This document shows, piece by piece, positions 51,373-61,800 of a stretch of 64,000 bases of DNA. Numbering within the stretch: the stretch's first letter is position 1; every line of letters begins with the position of its first letter. This DNA is from Lentzea atacamensis (GTDB lineage Bacteria; Actinomycetota; Actinomycetes; Mycobacteriales; Pseudonocardiaceae): positions 1 to 64,000 of the forward strand of contig NZ_QLTT01000018.1 of assembly GCF_003269295.1 (NCBI RefSeq), written 5' to 3'. The notes under the pieces were generated by a model. It made no database searches, was not told the DNA's origin, and worked only from the letters and a program-made list of their open reading frames with translations. The position numbers were made by a program, and so were the translations under genes.

Positions 51373-52659
51373 GTGCGCGAGCGGTTGCCGGTCGAGGTGT
51401 GGGTTCTGGTCGCGGCGAGCTTCATCATCGCCGTGGGATTCGGGATCGTGGCACCCGTACTGCCGGTGTACGCGGCCACGTTCGGCGTCGGTCACACCGC
51501 GATTGCGGCTCTGATCAGCTCTTTTGCGTTCGTGCGGCTGGCGTTCGCGCCCATGAGCGGCAAGCTGGTCAACCGGTTCGGCGAGCCGAACGTGTACATC
51601 GTCGGCATCCTGATCGTGGCGGTCGGCACCGCGCTGTCGGGCTTCTCGGGGAGCTACGCCGAGATGCTGACATGGCGCGCGTTGGCCGGCGTCGGCTCGA
51701 CGATGTTCACTGTGGCCGCTCTCGGCCTCTTGATCCGGATCACTCCGGCACCGCTGCGTGGACGTGCCTCCGGCATGTGGGCGGCGGGCTTCCTCATCGG
51801 CAACGTGGCGGGCCCGATCGTCGGTGCCGGCCTCGTGCCGTTCGGGCTGTGGGTGCCGTTCGTGTCGTACGGCGTGATGCTGTGCCTCGCGGCGTTCGTG
51901 GTCTGGTTCTTCCTGCGGCGATCGACTCTCGCGGCGCTGGACAAGTCCAACAGCGATACGCCGATGTCGGTGCGTGAGGCCGTGAAGCACCGGGCCTATC
52001 GCGCGGCCCTGGCGTCCGGGTTCGCGAACGGCTGGGCCGTGTTCGGCGTGCGGATCTCGTTGGTGCCGGTGTTCGTCATCGAGGCGTTGAAGCACAGCCC
52101 GGCCGTGGCGGGCATCTCGATGTCGGTGTTCGCCGGCGGCAACGCGGCGATGCTGTTCCTGTCCGGCAAGATCGCCGACACCCGCGGCCGCAAGCCGGTC
52201 GCCATCGCCGGTCTCGTCGTCAGCGGTCTCGCCACGATCTGGATGGGCTTCACCGGTGACGTGTGGACGTTCATGGCCGCCTCCTTGATCGCGGGCATGG
52301 GCGCCGGCCTGCTGAACCCGCCGCAGAACGCCGTCGTGGCGGACGTGATCGGCGCGCGCGGCAAGGGCGGCCCCGTCCTGGCGGGCTTCCAGATGGTGAC
52401 CGACCTGGGCGCGATCATCGGCCCGATGTGCGCGGGCCTGCTGGCCGACTCGTTCGGCTTCGAAGCCTCGTTCGCCATCACCGGTGCCGCGCTGCTGCTG
52501 TCCGTCGCCTTCTGGTTCGTCGCCCCCGAGACCCTCCCCACACATGAGGAGGAGCACACGGCCGCGGCGGTAGCACCGGAATGCGGCTGCCTCGACGAAA
52601 GTGCCGAGGTCCCGACGGGCGAGCGCGTGGGCGGCAAGCCACGCCACCCAGAAGCGTGA
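51373..52659 (+). CDS. MFS transporter (drug efflux-like)
   Basis: 428 residues, 12 helices. GTG 51373 with AAGGGAGG upstream. Motif A-type loop GKLVNRFGEPNVYIVG between TM2-3, FAPMSGKL, and the second-half SGKIADTRGRKPVAIAG. The C-terminus is a hydrophilic tail with Cys (PECGCLDES). It likely exports hydrophobic compounds; substrate unknown. Possibly controlled by the inverted repeat at 51348. Confidence 0.9.
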   Translation: MRERLPVEVWVLVAASFIIAVGFGIVAPVLPVYAATFGVGHTAIAALISSFAFVRLAFAPMSGKLVNRFGEPNVYIVGILIVAVGTALSGFSGSYAEMLTWRALAGVGSTMFTVAALGLLIRITPAPLRGRASGMWAAGFLIGNVAGPIVGAGLVPFGLWVPFVSYGVMLCLAAFVVWFFLRRSTLAALDKSNSDTPMSVREAVKHRAYRAALASGFANGWAVFGVRISLVPVFVIEALKHSPAVAGISMSVFAGGNAAMLFLSGKIADTRGRKPVAIAGLVVSGLATIWMGFTGDVWTFMAASLIAGMGAGLLNPPQNAVVADVIGARGKGGPVLAGFQMVTDLGAIIGPMCAGLLADSFGFEASFAITGAALLLSVAFWFVAPETLPTHEEEHTAAAVAPECGCLDESAEVPTGERVGGKPRHPEA

Positions 52660-52705
52660 TTGCCCACTCAGCTTCTTTTTAGTTTGGCTCGCTACCCTCG
52701 TCGCC

Positions 52706-53488
52706 GTGGGTGGTGCAGAGCGCAGTGCGCGGAAGAAGAAGCAGGCCGCGCGTGCGGTGGCCCAGGCCCGTACCTCGGGCGGGGATCGAACCAAGGTGAT
52801 CGCCGGCATCGCCGTCGTGGCGGTGCTCGCCGTCGCGGTCATCGGCTACGTCGTGTTCCAGCAGCTGAAGCCGTCGACGTCCACCACGGACACGATCGCG
52901 CAGGCCCCGGCCGACCACGTGATCTCGGCCCCCGCGGTCCGCGACGGCAGCACGGTGCTGGTGGGCAAGGATTCTGCCTCGGTCACGGTCGACGTGTACG
53001 AGGACTTCCTGTGCCCGATCTGCGGCACGTTCGAGAAGACCTACGGCACCGACATCAAGAAGGCCGTGGAAGACGGCAAGGTGAAGGTCCGCTACCACAT
53101 CCTGCCGATGCTGAACCGCCTCTCGAAGCCCGAGGGCTACTCGACCGACTCGGCCAACGCCGCCCTGTGCGTGGCCGACGACGGCAAGTTCAACGCGTTC
53201 CACGCGGCGCTGTTCGCCAAGCAGCCGGAGGAAGGCGAAGCGGGCTACACCAAGGACCAGCTCATCAAGCTGGGCAAGGACGTCGGCGTCACGTCCGCCG
53301 GCTTCGAGTCGTGCGTGCAGAACAACACCTACAAGACGCAGCTGGACGAGCTGATGTCGAAGACGAGCAACGACCCCGTTCTTCGCGATCCCGAGACGGG
53401 TCGCTTCCGCGGCACGCCCAGCGTCGCCTCCGGTGGCAAGCTCGTGGACCTCGACAACAAGAACTGGCTCTCCGACCTGACTAAGTGA
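52706..53488 (+). CDS. DsbA-family thioredoxin-fold protein, membrane-anchored
   Basis: 260 residues from GTG 52706. A basic N-terminus (ERSARKKKQAARAVAQAR) precedes one transmembrane helix (about 34-53), then an extracellular thioredoxin fold with the active site CPIC in VYEDFLCPICGTFEKTYG and a cis-Pro region RGTPSVASGGKLVD. It should catalyse disulfide formation or protein folding outside the membrane. Its stop is followed by the hairpin 53501-53532. Confidence 0.93.
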   Translation: MGGAERSARKKKQAARAVAQARTSGGDRTKVIAGIAVVAVLAVAVIGYVVFQQLKPSTSTTDTIAQAPADHVISAPAVRDGSTVLVGKDSASVTVDVYEDFLCPICGTFEKTYGTDIKKAVEDGKVKVRYHILPMLNRLSKPEGYSTDSANAALCVADDGKFNAFHAALFAKQPEEGEAGYTKDQLIKLGKDVGVTSAGFESCVQNNTYKTQLDELMSKTSNDPVLRDPETGRFRGTPSVASGGKLVDLDNKNWLSDLTK

Positions 53489-54721
53489 GACCGTCGATCG
53501 GCGCCTGGCCCTGACTCCATCGGGCCAGGCGCTGAGCTTTCCTTGTTCCGTGCGCGGCAACTTGCCCGGCTCGAGCACGTGCACCCGGCACGTGATGCCC
53601 AGACGTTCTTTGAGTCTCGCGCCGAGTGCCGTCGCGATGTCCTGTGTGGACTCGACCGCCACGTGCAACTGCGGCGTGCTGGTCCTGCGGTCCTCGACGA
53701 TCAGGTAGTGCGGGCTCGCGAGCTCCAGCACCACCGCCTCGATCTCCGTCGGGAACACGTTGACGCCGCGGATGACGAGCATGTCGTCCTTGCGCCCCTT
53801 GAGCTTGCTCATCCGCCTCAGAGTCCGCCGGCCCTTCGGTTCGTGGATCGTCGCCACGTCACCCGTGCGGTACCTCAGCAGCGGCATACCGGTCTTGGTG
53901 AGCGTGGTGAAGATGAGCTCGCCTTCGTCGGTCTCCGGGTAGAAGTGGTCCTCCGCGATGTTGAGAAGCCCTTCCGAGTCAAGGGATTCACACGCCACGC
54001 CCGGACCGATCACTTCGGACAGTCCGTAGATGTCGAGCGCCCTGATGTTCAGTCGCTGCTCGATCTCGTGGCGCATCTCCTCGGTCCACGGCTCGGCGCC
54101 GAAGATGCCGACCTCGATGCTGTTGTCCTTGTCGAGGTCTTCCGCCAGCCGCAGCGCGTACGACGGCGTGCAGCAGAGGACATCCGGCCTCAGGTCCTCG
54201 ATGAGCCTGACCTGCCGCTCCGTCATACCGCCGGACATGGGAATGACCGTCGCCTGCAGCCTGAGGCCACCGTGGTGCACCCCGAGCCCACCCGTGAAAA
54301 GCCCGTAGCCGTAAGCGTTGTGGATGATCGAGCTCCTGGTGGCGCCCGCACCCGCGAGCGCCCTGGCCATGACCTCGGCCCAGACCTCGACATCGTTGGC
54401 GGTGTAGGGAATGAGCGTCGGCCGCCCACCCGTGCCAGACGACCCGTGCACGCACACGACGTCCTCCTGCGGCACCAGCTGCAGCCCGAACGGGTAGTGG
54501 TCCCACAGGTCCTGCTTGGTGATCGTCGGCAGCAGGTGGATCTCGTCGAGCGTGACATCTGTGCCGCGCGTCACTCCAAGATCTTTGAGCCGCGCACCCT
54601 GGAAGTTGTCGGTGCCGAGCAGGCGGTCGACGAGCCCCTGCAGACGCCGTTCCTGCAGCTCGCGACGGGCCTCGGGGTCCATGCACTCGATCTTGGGGTC
54701 GAACGGCGCTCCGGCGGTCAT
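53481..54721 (-). CDS. Phenylacetate-CoA ligase-like AMP-binding protein (3' frameshift)
   Basis: About 413 residues from ATG 54721. Phosphate loop CVHGSSGTGGRPTLIPYT, then FGAEPWTEEMRHEIEQ, IYGLSEVIGPG, LLRYRTGDVAT and KGRKDDMLVIRGVNVFP, then LEPGKLPRTEQGK at the end. It activates aromatic or related acids as acyl-CoA. As given, the frame lacks a stop after GK and runs on antisense to dsbA as far as 52679. Restoring one G (AAGCTC to AAGGCTC, near 53537) yields GKAQRLARW and a TAG at 53481. The missing base may be an error. Confidence 0.8.
53501..53532. terminator. Hairpin between dsbA-like and paaK-like genes
   Basis: An 11-base perfect stem GCGCCTGGCCC (53501-53511) with 53522-53532, 10-base loop. 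It follows the DsbA-like stop on the plus strand and lies within the last codons of the convergent ligase if its frame is repaired. Confidence 0.7.
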
Positions 54722-54844
54722 CACCCGGTCCTACCAGGCCGAATGCGCTTTGGGTACCCCCGATTTTCATCTCGTGGACCTCTTGATGTACGGTATTGCC
54801 ACACGAGAACGGAAGGGAAACCTCCCGGGAACGTGGACCTTCAA

Positions 54845-54917
54845 GGGGCTGTGGCGCAGCTGGTAGCGCATCACACTGGCAGTGTGAGGGTCAGGGGTTC
54901 GAGTCCCCTCAGCTCCA
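54845..54917 (+). tRNA. tRNA-Ala (anticodon GGC)
   Basis: A 73-nt cloverleaf. The anticodon loop CTGGCAG gives GGC. The acceptor GGGGCTG pairs with CAGCTCC, including the G3:T70 wobble that marks alanine identity. Discriminator A at 54917. The encoded 3' CCA is lacking. An integrase gene lies directly downstream. Confidence 0.95.
54897..54917 (+). other. Candidate integrase attachment core (tRNA-Ala 3' end)
   Basis: Tyrosine integrases of actinobacterial elements often use tRNA 3' ends as attB. The integrase stop is 205 bases away and points at the tRNA. No second copy of the T-arm/acceptor sequence was seen in the rest of the window, so the other element end lies outside or the core is elsewhere. 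Confidence 0.3.
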
Positions 54918-54929
54918 CTTGAAGTAGAG

Positions 54930-54964
54930 CCCGTCTGATCGAGCGATTTCGCTGGTCAGGCGGG
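54930..54964 (+). terminator. Terminator of tRNA-Ala
   Basis: A 9-base stem CCCGTCTGA (54930-54938) with TCAGGCGGG (54956-54964), then TTTCTT. Confidence 0.65.
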
Positions 54965-55122
54965 TTTCTTGCTGTTCTGGGGTTGATCTTTGGTGATCGT
55001 GTTGTGCTGCCCCTATGGAGCAGTTCTGGAGCGGGATTCTCCGGCTTGATCGGTGTGCTGGTCGCTGGACTGGGTGATCGTCGTGCCCCTCCCACTAACG
55101 GTGTGTGGGGCAGCGGCATTGG

Positions 55123-56328
55123 TTATGCCGCAAGTGGTCCGGAGACGTGACGTTGTGACGGTTCCGGGGCAGTGGGGTGTGTTCGGACGTTGAGGTCTGC
55201 CTGGTGCCAGCGGTGTTGGAGGTCGTTGAGGAGTCGGAGTTCGACTTCGGGTGCGACGTGGGAGTAGACCTCGGTGACGCGGTTGGGCAGGTGGTGTCCG
55301 AGTCGGCGGGCTTGGGCGATTTCGGGTGCGCCGCCGGCGATCAGCCAGGTCTTGTGGCTGTGCCGTAGTCCGTGGAAGGTGAGGCCGGGGCGGATCGGCA
55401 CCGTGCGGACGCCTGACAGTGGGCGTCCTTCGTTGCCGTTGACCGCGGGTTTGAGTACGCGGCGGATGAAGGTGCTGCGCCACAACCATGTTCCGCCTTC
55501 GGCGGTGAACACGAACTCGTTGTCGTGCCGTTCGAGATCCTTGCGCAGCATGGTGATGAGGAACGGCGGGAGTGTGATGGCTCGGGCGGACGAGGCTGTC
55601 TTGGGTGAGCCGAGCCACCGCGTGTGCGCACTCTCGTGCAGGGACCCGGTGCGCGGGTCGATGACGAAAGCGCCGCGGTCGAGGTCGACGTTGTCACGTC
55701 GCAGTCCGGTGAGCTCACCCCAGCGACAGCCGGTCCACGCGGCGGTGATGATCAGCACGCCGGCGGTCTCGCCGCCGAGTGCGGCAGCCTGTTCCGCGAT
55801 GCGGAGGACTTCGGTGGGTGACGCCCAGACGCGTTCGCGTTCGATGCGGTGGCTGCGGCGCCCGCGGCGTCGGTAGCGGCGGATGGGGTTGGCGGGGATG
55901 AGGTGTTCGTCGGCGGCGTCGGTGAGGATCATGGAGAGGACTTTGACGATGGTGGCGACGGTGGTGTTGGCGTAGCCGAGCTGCCGCAGGTCGCTGATCC
56001 ACTTGTTCACGCCGAGCGCGGTGATGGCGCCCAGTGGTGTTGCTCCCCATCGGAGCAGGATGTGGCAGCGCAGCATGCTGCGGTAGTTGTCGATCGTGCG
56101 TGGGTCGAGGTCGAGCGCGGCGAACCAGGTGGTGACCCAATCGGCGACGGTGGTGCGGCTGTGGGTGGCGTCGACCCAGGTGCTGCGGCGTTGATCGGCC
56201 TCGAGGTCGTTGCCGTAGTTGTCTGCGGCGCGCTGGGTGGTGAAGTCGGAGATGGAGACGGTGTAGCCGTCTTCGTTGCGGTAGCGGACTCTCCAGGATT
56301 GTGTGCCGATTCGTTCTGTCCAGGCCAT
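55123..56328 (-). CDS. int: Tyrosine recombinase/integrase
   Basis: 401 residues from ATG 56328 with AGGAGG nearby. N-terminal arm-binding domain (1-60), SAM-like core-binding domain (about 60-150: TVADWVTTWFAALDLDPRT) and the catalytic domain: Arg in TGCRWGELTGLR, HGLRHSH (H-x-x-R), LGH and Tyr in VTEVYSHV. It cuts and joins DNA at att sites. It lies downstream of tRNA-Ala, a usual integration target. No excisionase gene found. Confidence 0.94.
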   Translation of the reverse strand: MAWTERIGTQSWRVRYRNEDGYTVSISDFTTQRAADNYGNDLEADQRRSTWVDATHSRTTVADWVTTWFAALDLDPRTIDNYRSMLRCHILLRWGATPLGAITALGVNKWISDLRQLGYANTTVATIVKVLSMILTDAADEHLIPANPIRRYRRRGRRSHRIERERVWASPTEVLRIAEQAAALGGETAGVLIITAAWTGCRWGELTGLRRDNVDLDRGAFVIDPRTGSLHESAHTRWLGSPKTASSARAITLPPFLITMLRKDLERHDNEFVFTAEGGTWLWRSTFIRRVLKPAVNGNEGRPLSGVRTVPIRPGLTFHGLRHSHKTWLIAGGAPEIAQARRLGHHLPNRVTEVYSHVAPEVELRLLNDLQHRWHQADLNVRTHPTAPEPSQRHVSGPLAA

Positions 56329-57138
56329 GGCGACCTCCTAGCGGCGTGATCGTGCCGTCCGTTGTGCGCCGTTAGCTGCCTGATCGCAAGTCGAGGTGGT
56401 CCGCATGGCCCGTGTTCGGGTCTTAGAGAAGGCGCCGAGTGGTCTGATGGCTTGCCGCTGGCCGCCTGCCGTTCCCCACGAGCAGTGTGAGCTGGTGATT
56501 TGTGAGGGCTGGTGAGGAGACCCGCAGGTGTTGTGTCGCGGTTGCGCCAGAGAGTCGTACCCGAGCAAGCCGAAGCCGAGAGGCGCATGGTGAGCGGGTT
56601 CGGCGAACGACCGAGATGTGCCCATGACTGCACGTCGACCTCATGGTCCTCTGTTCCGTTGAGCGCGGTGTGCGGTCCCATGCGAGCCAGGTCACCGCAT
56701 TCGTTCGCCGCGGGCGTCTGGTCTACGCCGAAGGGGCTGTGTGATTGCTCTGTTCGGAGTCTGTGGCGTGTGATCGACGTTAGTTAGCGTTCCAGCGGGT
56801 ACGCCGGGTAACTCTGCGATCACCGGGGGGTGATCATCGCTCGGCGGTGGGCTAAGGGGGTCATGCTGATGTCGTGTGCTGCGGAGCCGCTTCACAGACC
56901 AATGGTCACGATCGTCTGTCTCGCCGGATCACCATCCGCGCGTTCGTCCGGCCTTCGCCGGTTATTCGTGACCTGCTGACCGCTTCGTCTTCTCCTTTGA
57001 TCTGCCGGGTTTAGCCCGGCTTCCGCCGTACTTGCACGCCTGCGTTCGCCTTCTGTTTGACGCGCGGGTGTGCTGGTGACGGCTGCGTCCTCGGTGTCTG
57101 CCGATGGATTTCTGTTATTTCCTTTCACGGGAGTGTGG
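56329..57138. other. Intergenic region between integrase and YD-repeat gene
   Basis: No frame on either strand has convincing coding character, and no RNA gene or origin was recognised. The last 80 bases before 57139 hold the start region of the YD gene (GGGAG at 57129-57133). Confidence 0.5.
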
Positions 57139-58833
57139 ATGAGTCTGCCTGGAGTCAGACGGATAAAACGGTCGTCCAGACCTGGTGGTAGATCGCCGGT
57201 TGCCGCGGTGCTGGTGGCGGCGTTGGTCGCTTCGGTGGTGCAGGCGGTGCCCGCGATCGCGGTGGCTGCGCCGGCGGCGGAGTATCGCGATCCTCGTGAG
57301 TTGTCGTCGTGGCCGAATCCGAAGCAGGAGGGCCGCAAGCACGACTCGCCGAAGGCGGCGGGTGACTTCCGGCCGTTGATGGGCGCCGATGCGGGCAAGG
57401 CGGCGTCGAAGTTCGACGCGAAGACGTCGAAGGAGGTCGGCCGGGCGGAGAAGTCGGTCGACTACGTCAACCCCGACGGCACGCGCACGACGGTACTGTC
57501 GAAGGTGCCGGTCAGCGTGCGGGACGACAAGGGCGCCTGGCGGCCGGTGGAGACCCGGCTGGTCGAGGACCGCGGTTCCAAGCGGGTCAAGACTGAGCTG
57601 CACCAGTTGAAGCCGGAGTTCGCGGCGTCCGCCGAGGACCGCGGTCTGGTGACGCTGGGACCGATCAACCTGGGTGAGCCGGGTCAGCGGATCTCGGTCG
57701 CTCTCGAGGGCGCCAAGCGTGTCGCTCGTCAGGTCAAGGATTCCAAGGCGTCCTATGTGGATGTACTGCCGGACACCGATCTCGAGTACGAGGTCGAGCC
57801 GGGCGCCGTCAAGGAATCCATCATCGTCAAGAAGCCGACGTTGACCAGCAGCTGGGTGTTCCGGATGGACACGGGCTCACTCACCCCGTCGCTGCAGGAC
57901 CACGGCGTGTTGATCAAGGATGCCAAGGGCAAGGTCGTCGCGTCGTTGCCGCCGATCGTGACCTGGGACTCGTCGGGCAGCGCGAAGGACAACAAGGCTC
58001 CCGCGCAGACCGGTGGCACCTACGGGCTCAAGCAGGACGGCAAGACGTGGCTGCTGACCGTGTCGGTCGACCCGAAGTGGCTGAACGACAAGGCACGTGT
58101 GTTCCCGGTGATCGTGGACCCGACCTACACCTACGGGTTCAACAACGATGACGAGTCGAGGGCCTACAAGTCCGACGGCTTCCAGTGCACCAACTGCGGT
58201 ATCGCGGTGGGCAACTCGAAGTCCGGTCCTGGCGGCGGTGACTCGATCTGGCGCACGGCGTTCCGGCACGATTTCACGCCGTTGTTCGGCAAGAACATCA
58301 TCGGTGCCCGGTACGACTTCTGGCGCAACGCGCAGACCGGGTCGAACTTGTCGTGGCAGTCGAACCTGTACCACGCGACCGCGCTGAACATCAACGGTAT
58401 CGGTCAGTTCCTGGCGTCCGGGCCGATTGGTGACCGGGGTTCGATCCAGTCCAAGGCGCTGACGGATTTCATCGCGGGCAAGGTGGCCGCGCGGGACAAC
58501 AGCACGTGGTTCATGCTCACCGGTTCGGAGGGCGGTGACTGGTCGTACAAGAACATGCAGGTTAACCTGATCGTCGACCACGGCACCGCACCGCCGGCCA
58601 CCTCGTTGATGAGCCCTGCCGACGGCAGCGTGCTCACGAGCCTGACGCCGACGTTGTCGGTGAGCCCGGTGAGCAACCCCTCCGGTGATGGCACCCTCTA
58701 CTGCTTCAAGGTTGCCACGGGCGCGGACGGCCAGTCCGGCATCGTGGTGGACTCCGGCTGCATAACCAGCAACACCTGGACGGTGCCGCCCGCGTGCTCA
58801 CCGACGGGACGAGCTACACGTGGACCGTGCTGA
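57139..58833 (+). CDS. Secreted YD-repeat/PA14 protein, N-terminal part
   Basis: ATG 57139, GGGAG site. A long signal peptide (RRIKRSSRPGGR, hydrophobic core to about residue 45, then AVAAPAAEYRDP). About 565 residues of conserved N-terminal region of actinobacterial YD-repeat proteins (LTVSVDPKWLNDKARVFPVI, VDPTYTYGFN, AFRHDFTPLFGKNIIGARYD). The frame runs out at 58833, but homology crosses into the next frame near 58790: restoring one G (GCGTGC to GCGGTGC) joins VPPA to VLTDGTSYTW. Together the gene would encode about 2,085 residues. Confidence 0.85.
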   Translation: MSLPGVRRIKRSSRPGGRSPVAAVLVAALVASVVQAVPAIAVAAPAAEYRDPRELSSWPNPKQEGRKHDSPKAAGDFRPLMGADAGKAASKFDAKTSKEVGRAEKSVDYVNPDGTRTTVLSKVPVSVRDDKGAWRPVETRLVEDRGSKRVKTELHQLKPEFAASAEDRGLVTLGPINLGEPGQRISVALEGAKRVARQVKDSKASYVDVLPDTDLEYEVEPGAVKESIIVKKPTLTSSWVFRMDTGSLTPSLQDHGVLIKDAKGKVVASLPPIVTWDSSGSAKDNKAPAQTGGTYGLKQDGKTWLLTVSVDPKWLNDKARVFPVIVDPTYTYGFNNDDESRAYKSDGFQCTNCGIAVGNSKSGPGGGDSIWRTAFRHDFTPLFGKNIIGARYDFWRNAQTGSNLSWQSNLYHATALNINGIGQFLASGPIGDRGSIQSKALTDFIAGKVAARDNSTWFMLTGSEGGDWSYKNMQVNLIVDHGTAPPATSLMSPADGSVLTSLTPTLSVSPVSNPSGDGTLYCFKVATGADGQSGIVVDSGCITSNTWTVPPACSPTGRATRGPC

Positions 58834-61800
58834 CCGCGCTCAGCGGTGGGGTGACGACGACGCATTCGGGCTGGACCGGGCATTTCAAGGTCGATCAGCG
58901 CATCGGTGACAGTGGTCCGGCGCCCAAGGACACGCTGGGGCCGGTGACGGTGAACCTGGCGAACGGCAACGTGCATACCGAGGCCGCCGGCCCGACCTTC
59001 AACACGGTCGGTGGCTCTTCGGGGCTGACGTTCAGTTACAACTCTCAGGCCAGCGAGCCCTACGGGCTTCGCGCGTCGTACTTCAACGACTCGACCCGCT
59101 CGGGGACGCCGGATGCGAACCCGGTGCTGGTGCGCAACGAGCCGCAGGTCAATGCGGACTGGGGCACGGAGTCGGTGTTCGCGCCGGCGTTGGCGCAGGA
59201 CTGGTTCGTCGGTCGCTGGGAGGGTTTCTTCCAGGTGCCGGTGACGGGCACGTATCACTTCGGTGGGGTGCACGCCAACGGTGCGAAGATCTGGGTCAAC
59301 AACACGTTGGTGTACAACAACAAGAACACCTCCGACGTCAACTTCGCCCTGACGAGCCAGAACGGCCCGGTCACCGAGATCGCGCTGACCGCCGGGCAGC
59401 GGGTGCCGATCAAGGCCGAGCTGTACCACTCCAGCGGCCCCGGCCGGATGAAGTTGTTCGTGCAGACCAACGAGGCGTCGAACAAGGCGGTGCCGCCGCA
59501 GATCATCCCGGCGTCGTGGCTGTACACCCAGGACCTGCCCGCCCTGCCGACTGGCTGGCAACTGGGTGCCAACCTGACCGGTGACGGCTCCACCTACACC
59601 AAAGCGCAGGTCCAGGACCAAACGATCGTCCTCACCGACGGTACCGGCACCAAGCACACCTGGACCAAGACCGGCACCGGCACGTACAAGCCGCCGGCCG
59701 GTGAGGACGGGGTTCTCGGCTTGGACACCGGCGGCAAGATCACGTTGCAGGAGGGCGGGAGCGTCTACAACTTCAACTCCGACGGCACGCTAGCCGCCGA
59801 GTCGTCTGTTGTGGATAGTCGCAAGCCCGCAGCCAGCACGATGAGCTGGAGCGGTTCCCCGTCGCGCTTGTCGCAAATCACGGACCCGGTCTCGCAGCGC
59901 TCGCACAAGCTGTTCTACAACCGGCCCGGTGACGACTGCTACGCCGGTCGTACGGCTCCGGGTGGCTCGGATGCGTTGCCGCCGTCGCAGATGTTGTGCC
60001 GCATCCAGTACTGGGACGGGTCGCAGACCTTCCTGTGGTATCGGAGCGGCATGTTCTCGCGCATCGAGAACCCCGGCAACGACTTCACCGACTACGGCTT
60101 CCACGCTGACGGCGCGCTGGCCGCAGTCCGCGACTCCCTCGCGGTCGACTGGTCCGCCCAGGACCCAGCCAATCGCAACATCATCGAGACCTACACGGTC
60201 GTCAACTACGGCACGGTTGGTACCCGCAAGGGCGCGACGAGCGTGCAGTCCCCTGCGCCCAACGGGCAAGCCGGTGTGCAGCGTCCCCAGCACGCTTACC
60301 GCTACGAGCTGGGCAACCGGCAGACCTTTGTGGACATTGCTGGGCTGAACCCGATGTCCGGTTACGCCACGAAGGTGACCTATGACGACGCCGACCGGCA
60401 GCTGAGCTCCACCGACGCGACGGGCAAGACGATGTCGACCACGTGGAACAGCAAGGACATGCGGCTCACGACCACGGATACCGCTGGCCGGGTGTCCTCG
60501 ACGGTCTACGACCACAACGACAGGCCCACCGACCAGTGGGGACCTGCACCGGCGAGCTGTTTCACCGGTCAGCAACCCACTGCCGCTTGTGCGGCCACGA
60601 TGCCGCATAAGCGCACCAACTACGACGAGGGCATGCAGGGCCTGGCCGTCTCGTGGTGGAACAACACTGGCATGACCGGTCCGGTGAAGACTTACGTGAC
60701 TGGTGGTCTCGGCGCTGGTGGCTCGGTCGACTCGCACGTCGACGGCAACACGCCACCAGCAGTCGGACTGGGCGGCAGCGGCTACTCCGCACGTCTTACC
60801 GGCGAGATCGTCTTCCCGGACGCGGGTCAGTACACCCTCAAGGTCGTCGGCGACGACGGCGTGCGGCTGTGGATCGACGACCGGCTCGTCGCCGACGGCT
60901 GGAAGGACCAGGGACCGACCCCCTACATCGGCACCTACACCCCGCCGACAGCAGGCGCGACCAAGCGCATCCGCATCGACTACAACAACACAGGTGGCCC
61001 CGGTGACCTGCACCTGCACTGGACCAGGCCGGGCGGCACCGAACAAATCGTGCCTGGCGACTTCCTGCGCCCGCGTTACGGTCAAAGCACCTCCACGGTG
61101 AAGGACGAGTCGAACGGTGTTCCCAATGCCGTCAGCTCGACCAGCTACACCGAGAACGGATTGGACGCCGGGTTCGGCTTGTCGACCAGCATCTCGGCAG
61201 GCGGCATGATCACCCGGAACTCGTACGAGGCCGCGGGCTCGGGGTATCTGCGCAAGACGGGCAAGACCATGCCCACTGGTGCGCAGACTACCTATGTCTA
61301 CTACGGGGACACCGAGACTCGGGACAACCCATGCACCACCGAGGTCGAGTCGATCAACCAGGGTGGCCTGGCCAGGCTTACCCGGTTGGCCGCTCCGGCA
61401 TCCGGCTCCACCCGCGAAGACGAGCAAATCTTCGACGCTTCGGGTAGGACGGTCGCCAAGGGCGTCGGCGGTGCCTGGAGCTGCACCACCTACGACGGCC
61501 GTGATCGTGTGACCTCGGTGAAGTACCCGTCGACCTCCTCGGCGGCGGAGCGAACTGTGACGACTAACTACGCCGTGAACGGCGACCCGCTGGTCACCTC
61601 GGTGTCGGACTCCAACGGCACGGTCACCACGCGGGTTGACCTCCTCGGTCGCGTCGTCGAGTACACCGATGCCCACGGCGCGCGCACTGAGACCACATAC
61701 GACCTGGCCGGTCGCGCGACCTCGGAGAAGGTGACCCCGCCCAACGCCGCTGATGCGGCTCAGACGATCACTTACACCCAGGATGACGCAGGTCGTGTCC

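Noticed and set aside
52679..53480. C-terminal 250-residue tail of the PaaK-like protein
   Set aside because: It is antisense to the intact DsbA-like gene and appears only because the stop is lost by a likely one-base error.
58436..58452. Possible second att copy resembling a tRNA T-arm (GGGTTCGATCCAGTCC)
   Set aside because: It lies in the coding frame of the YD-repeat protein and matches only part of the T-arm, not the acceptor end.
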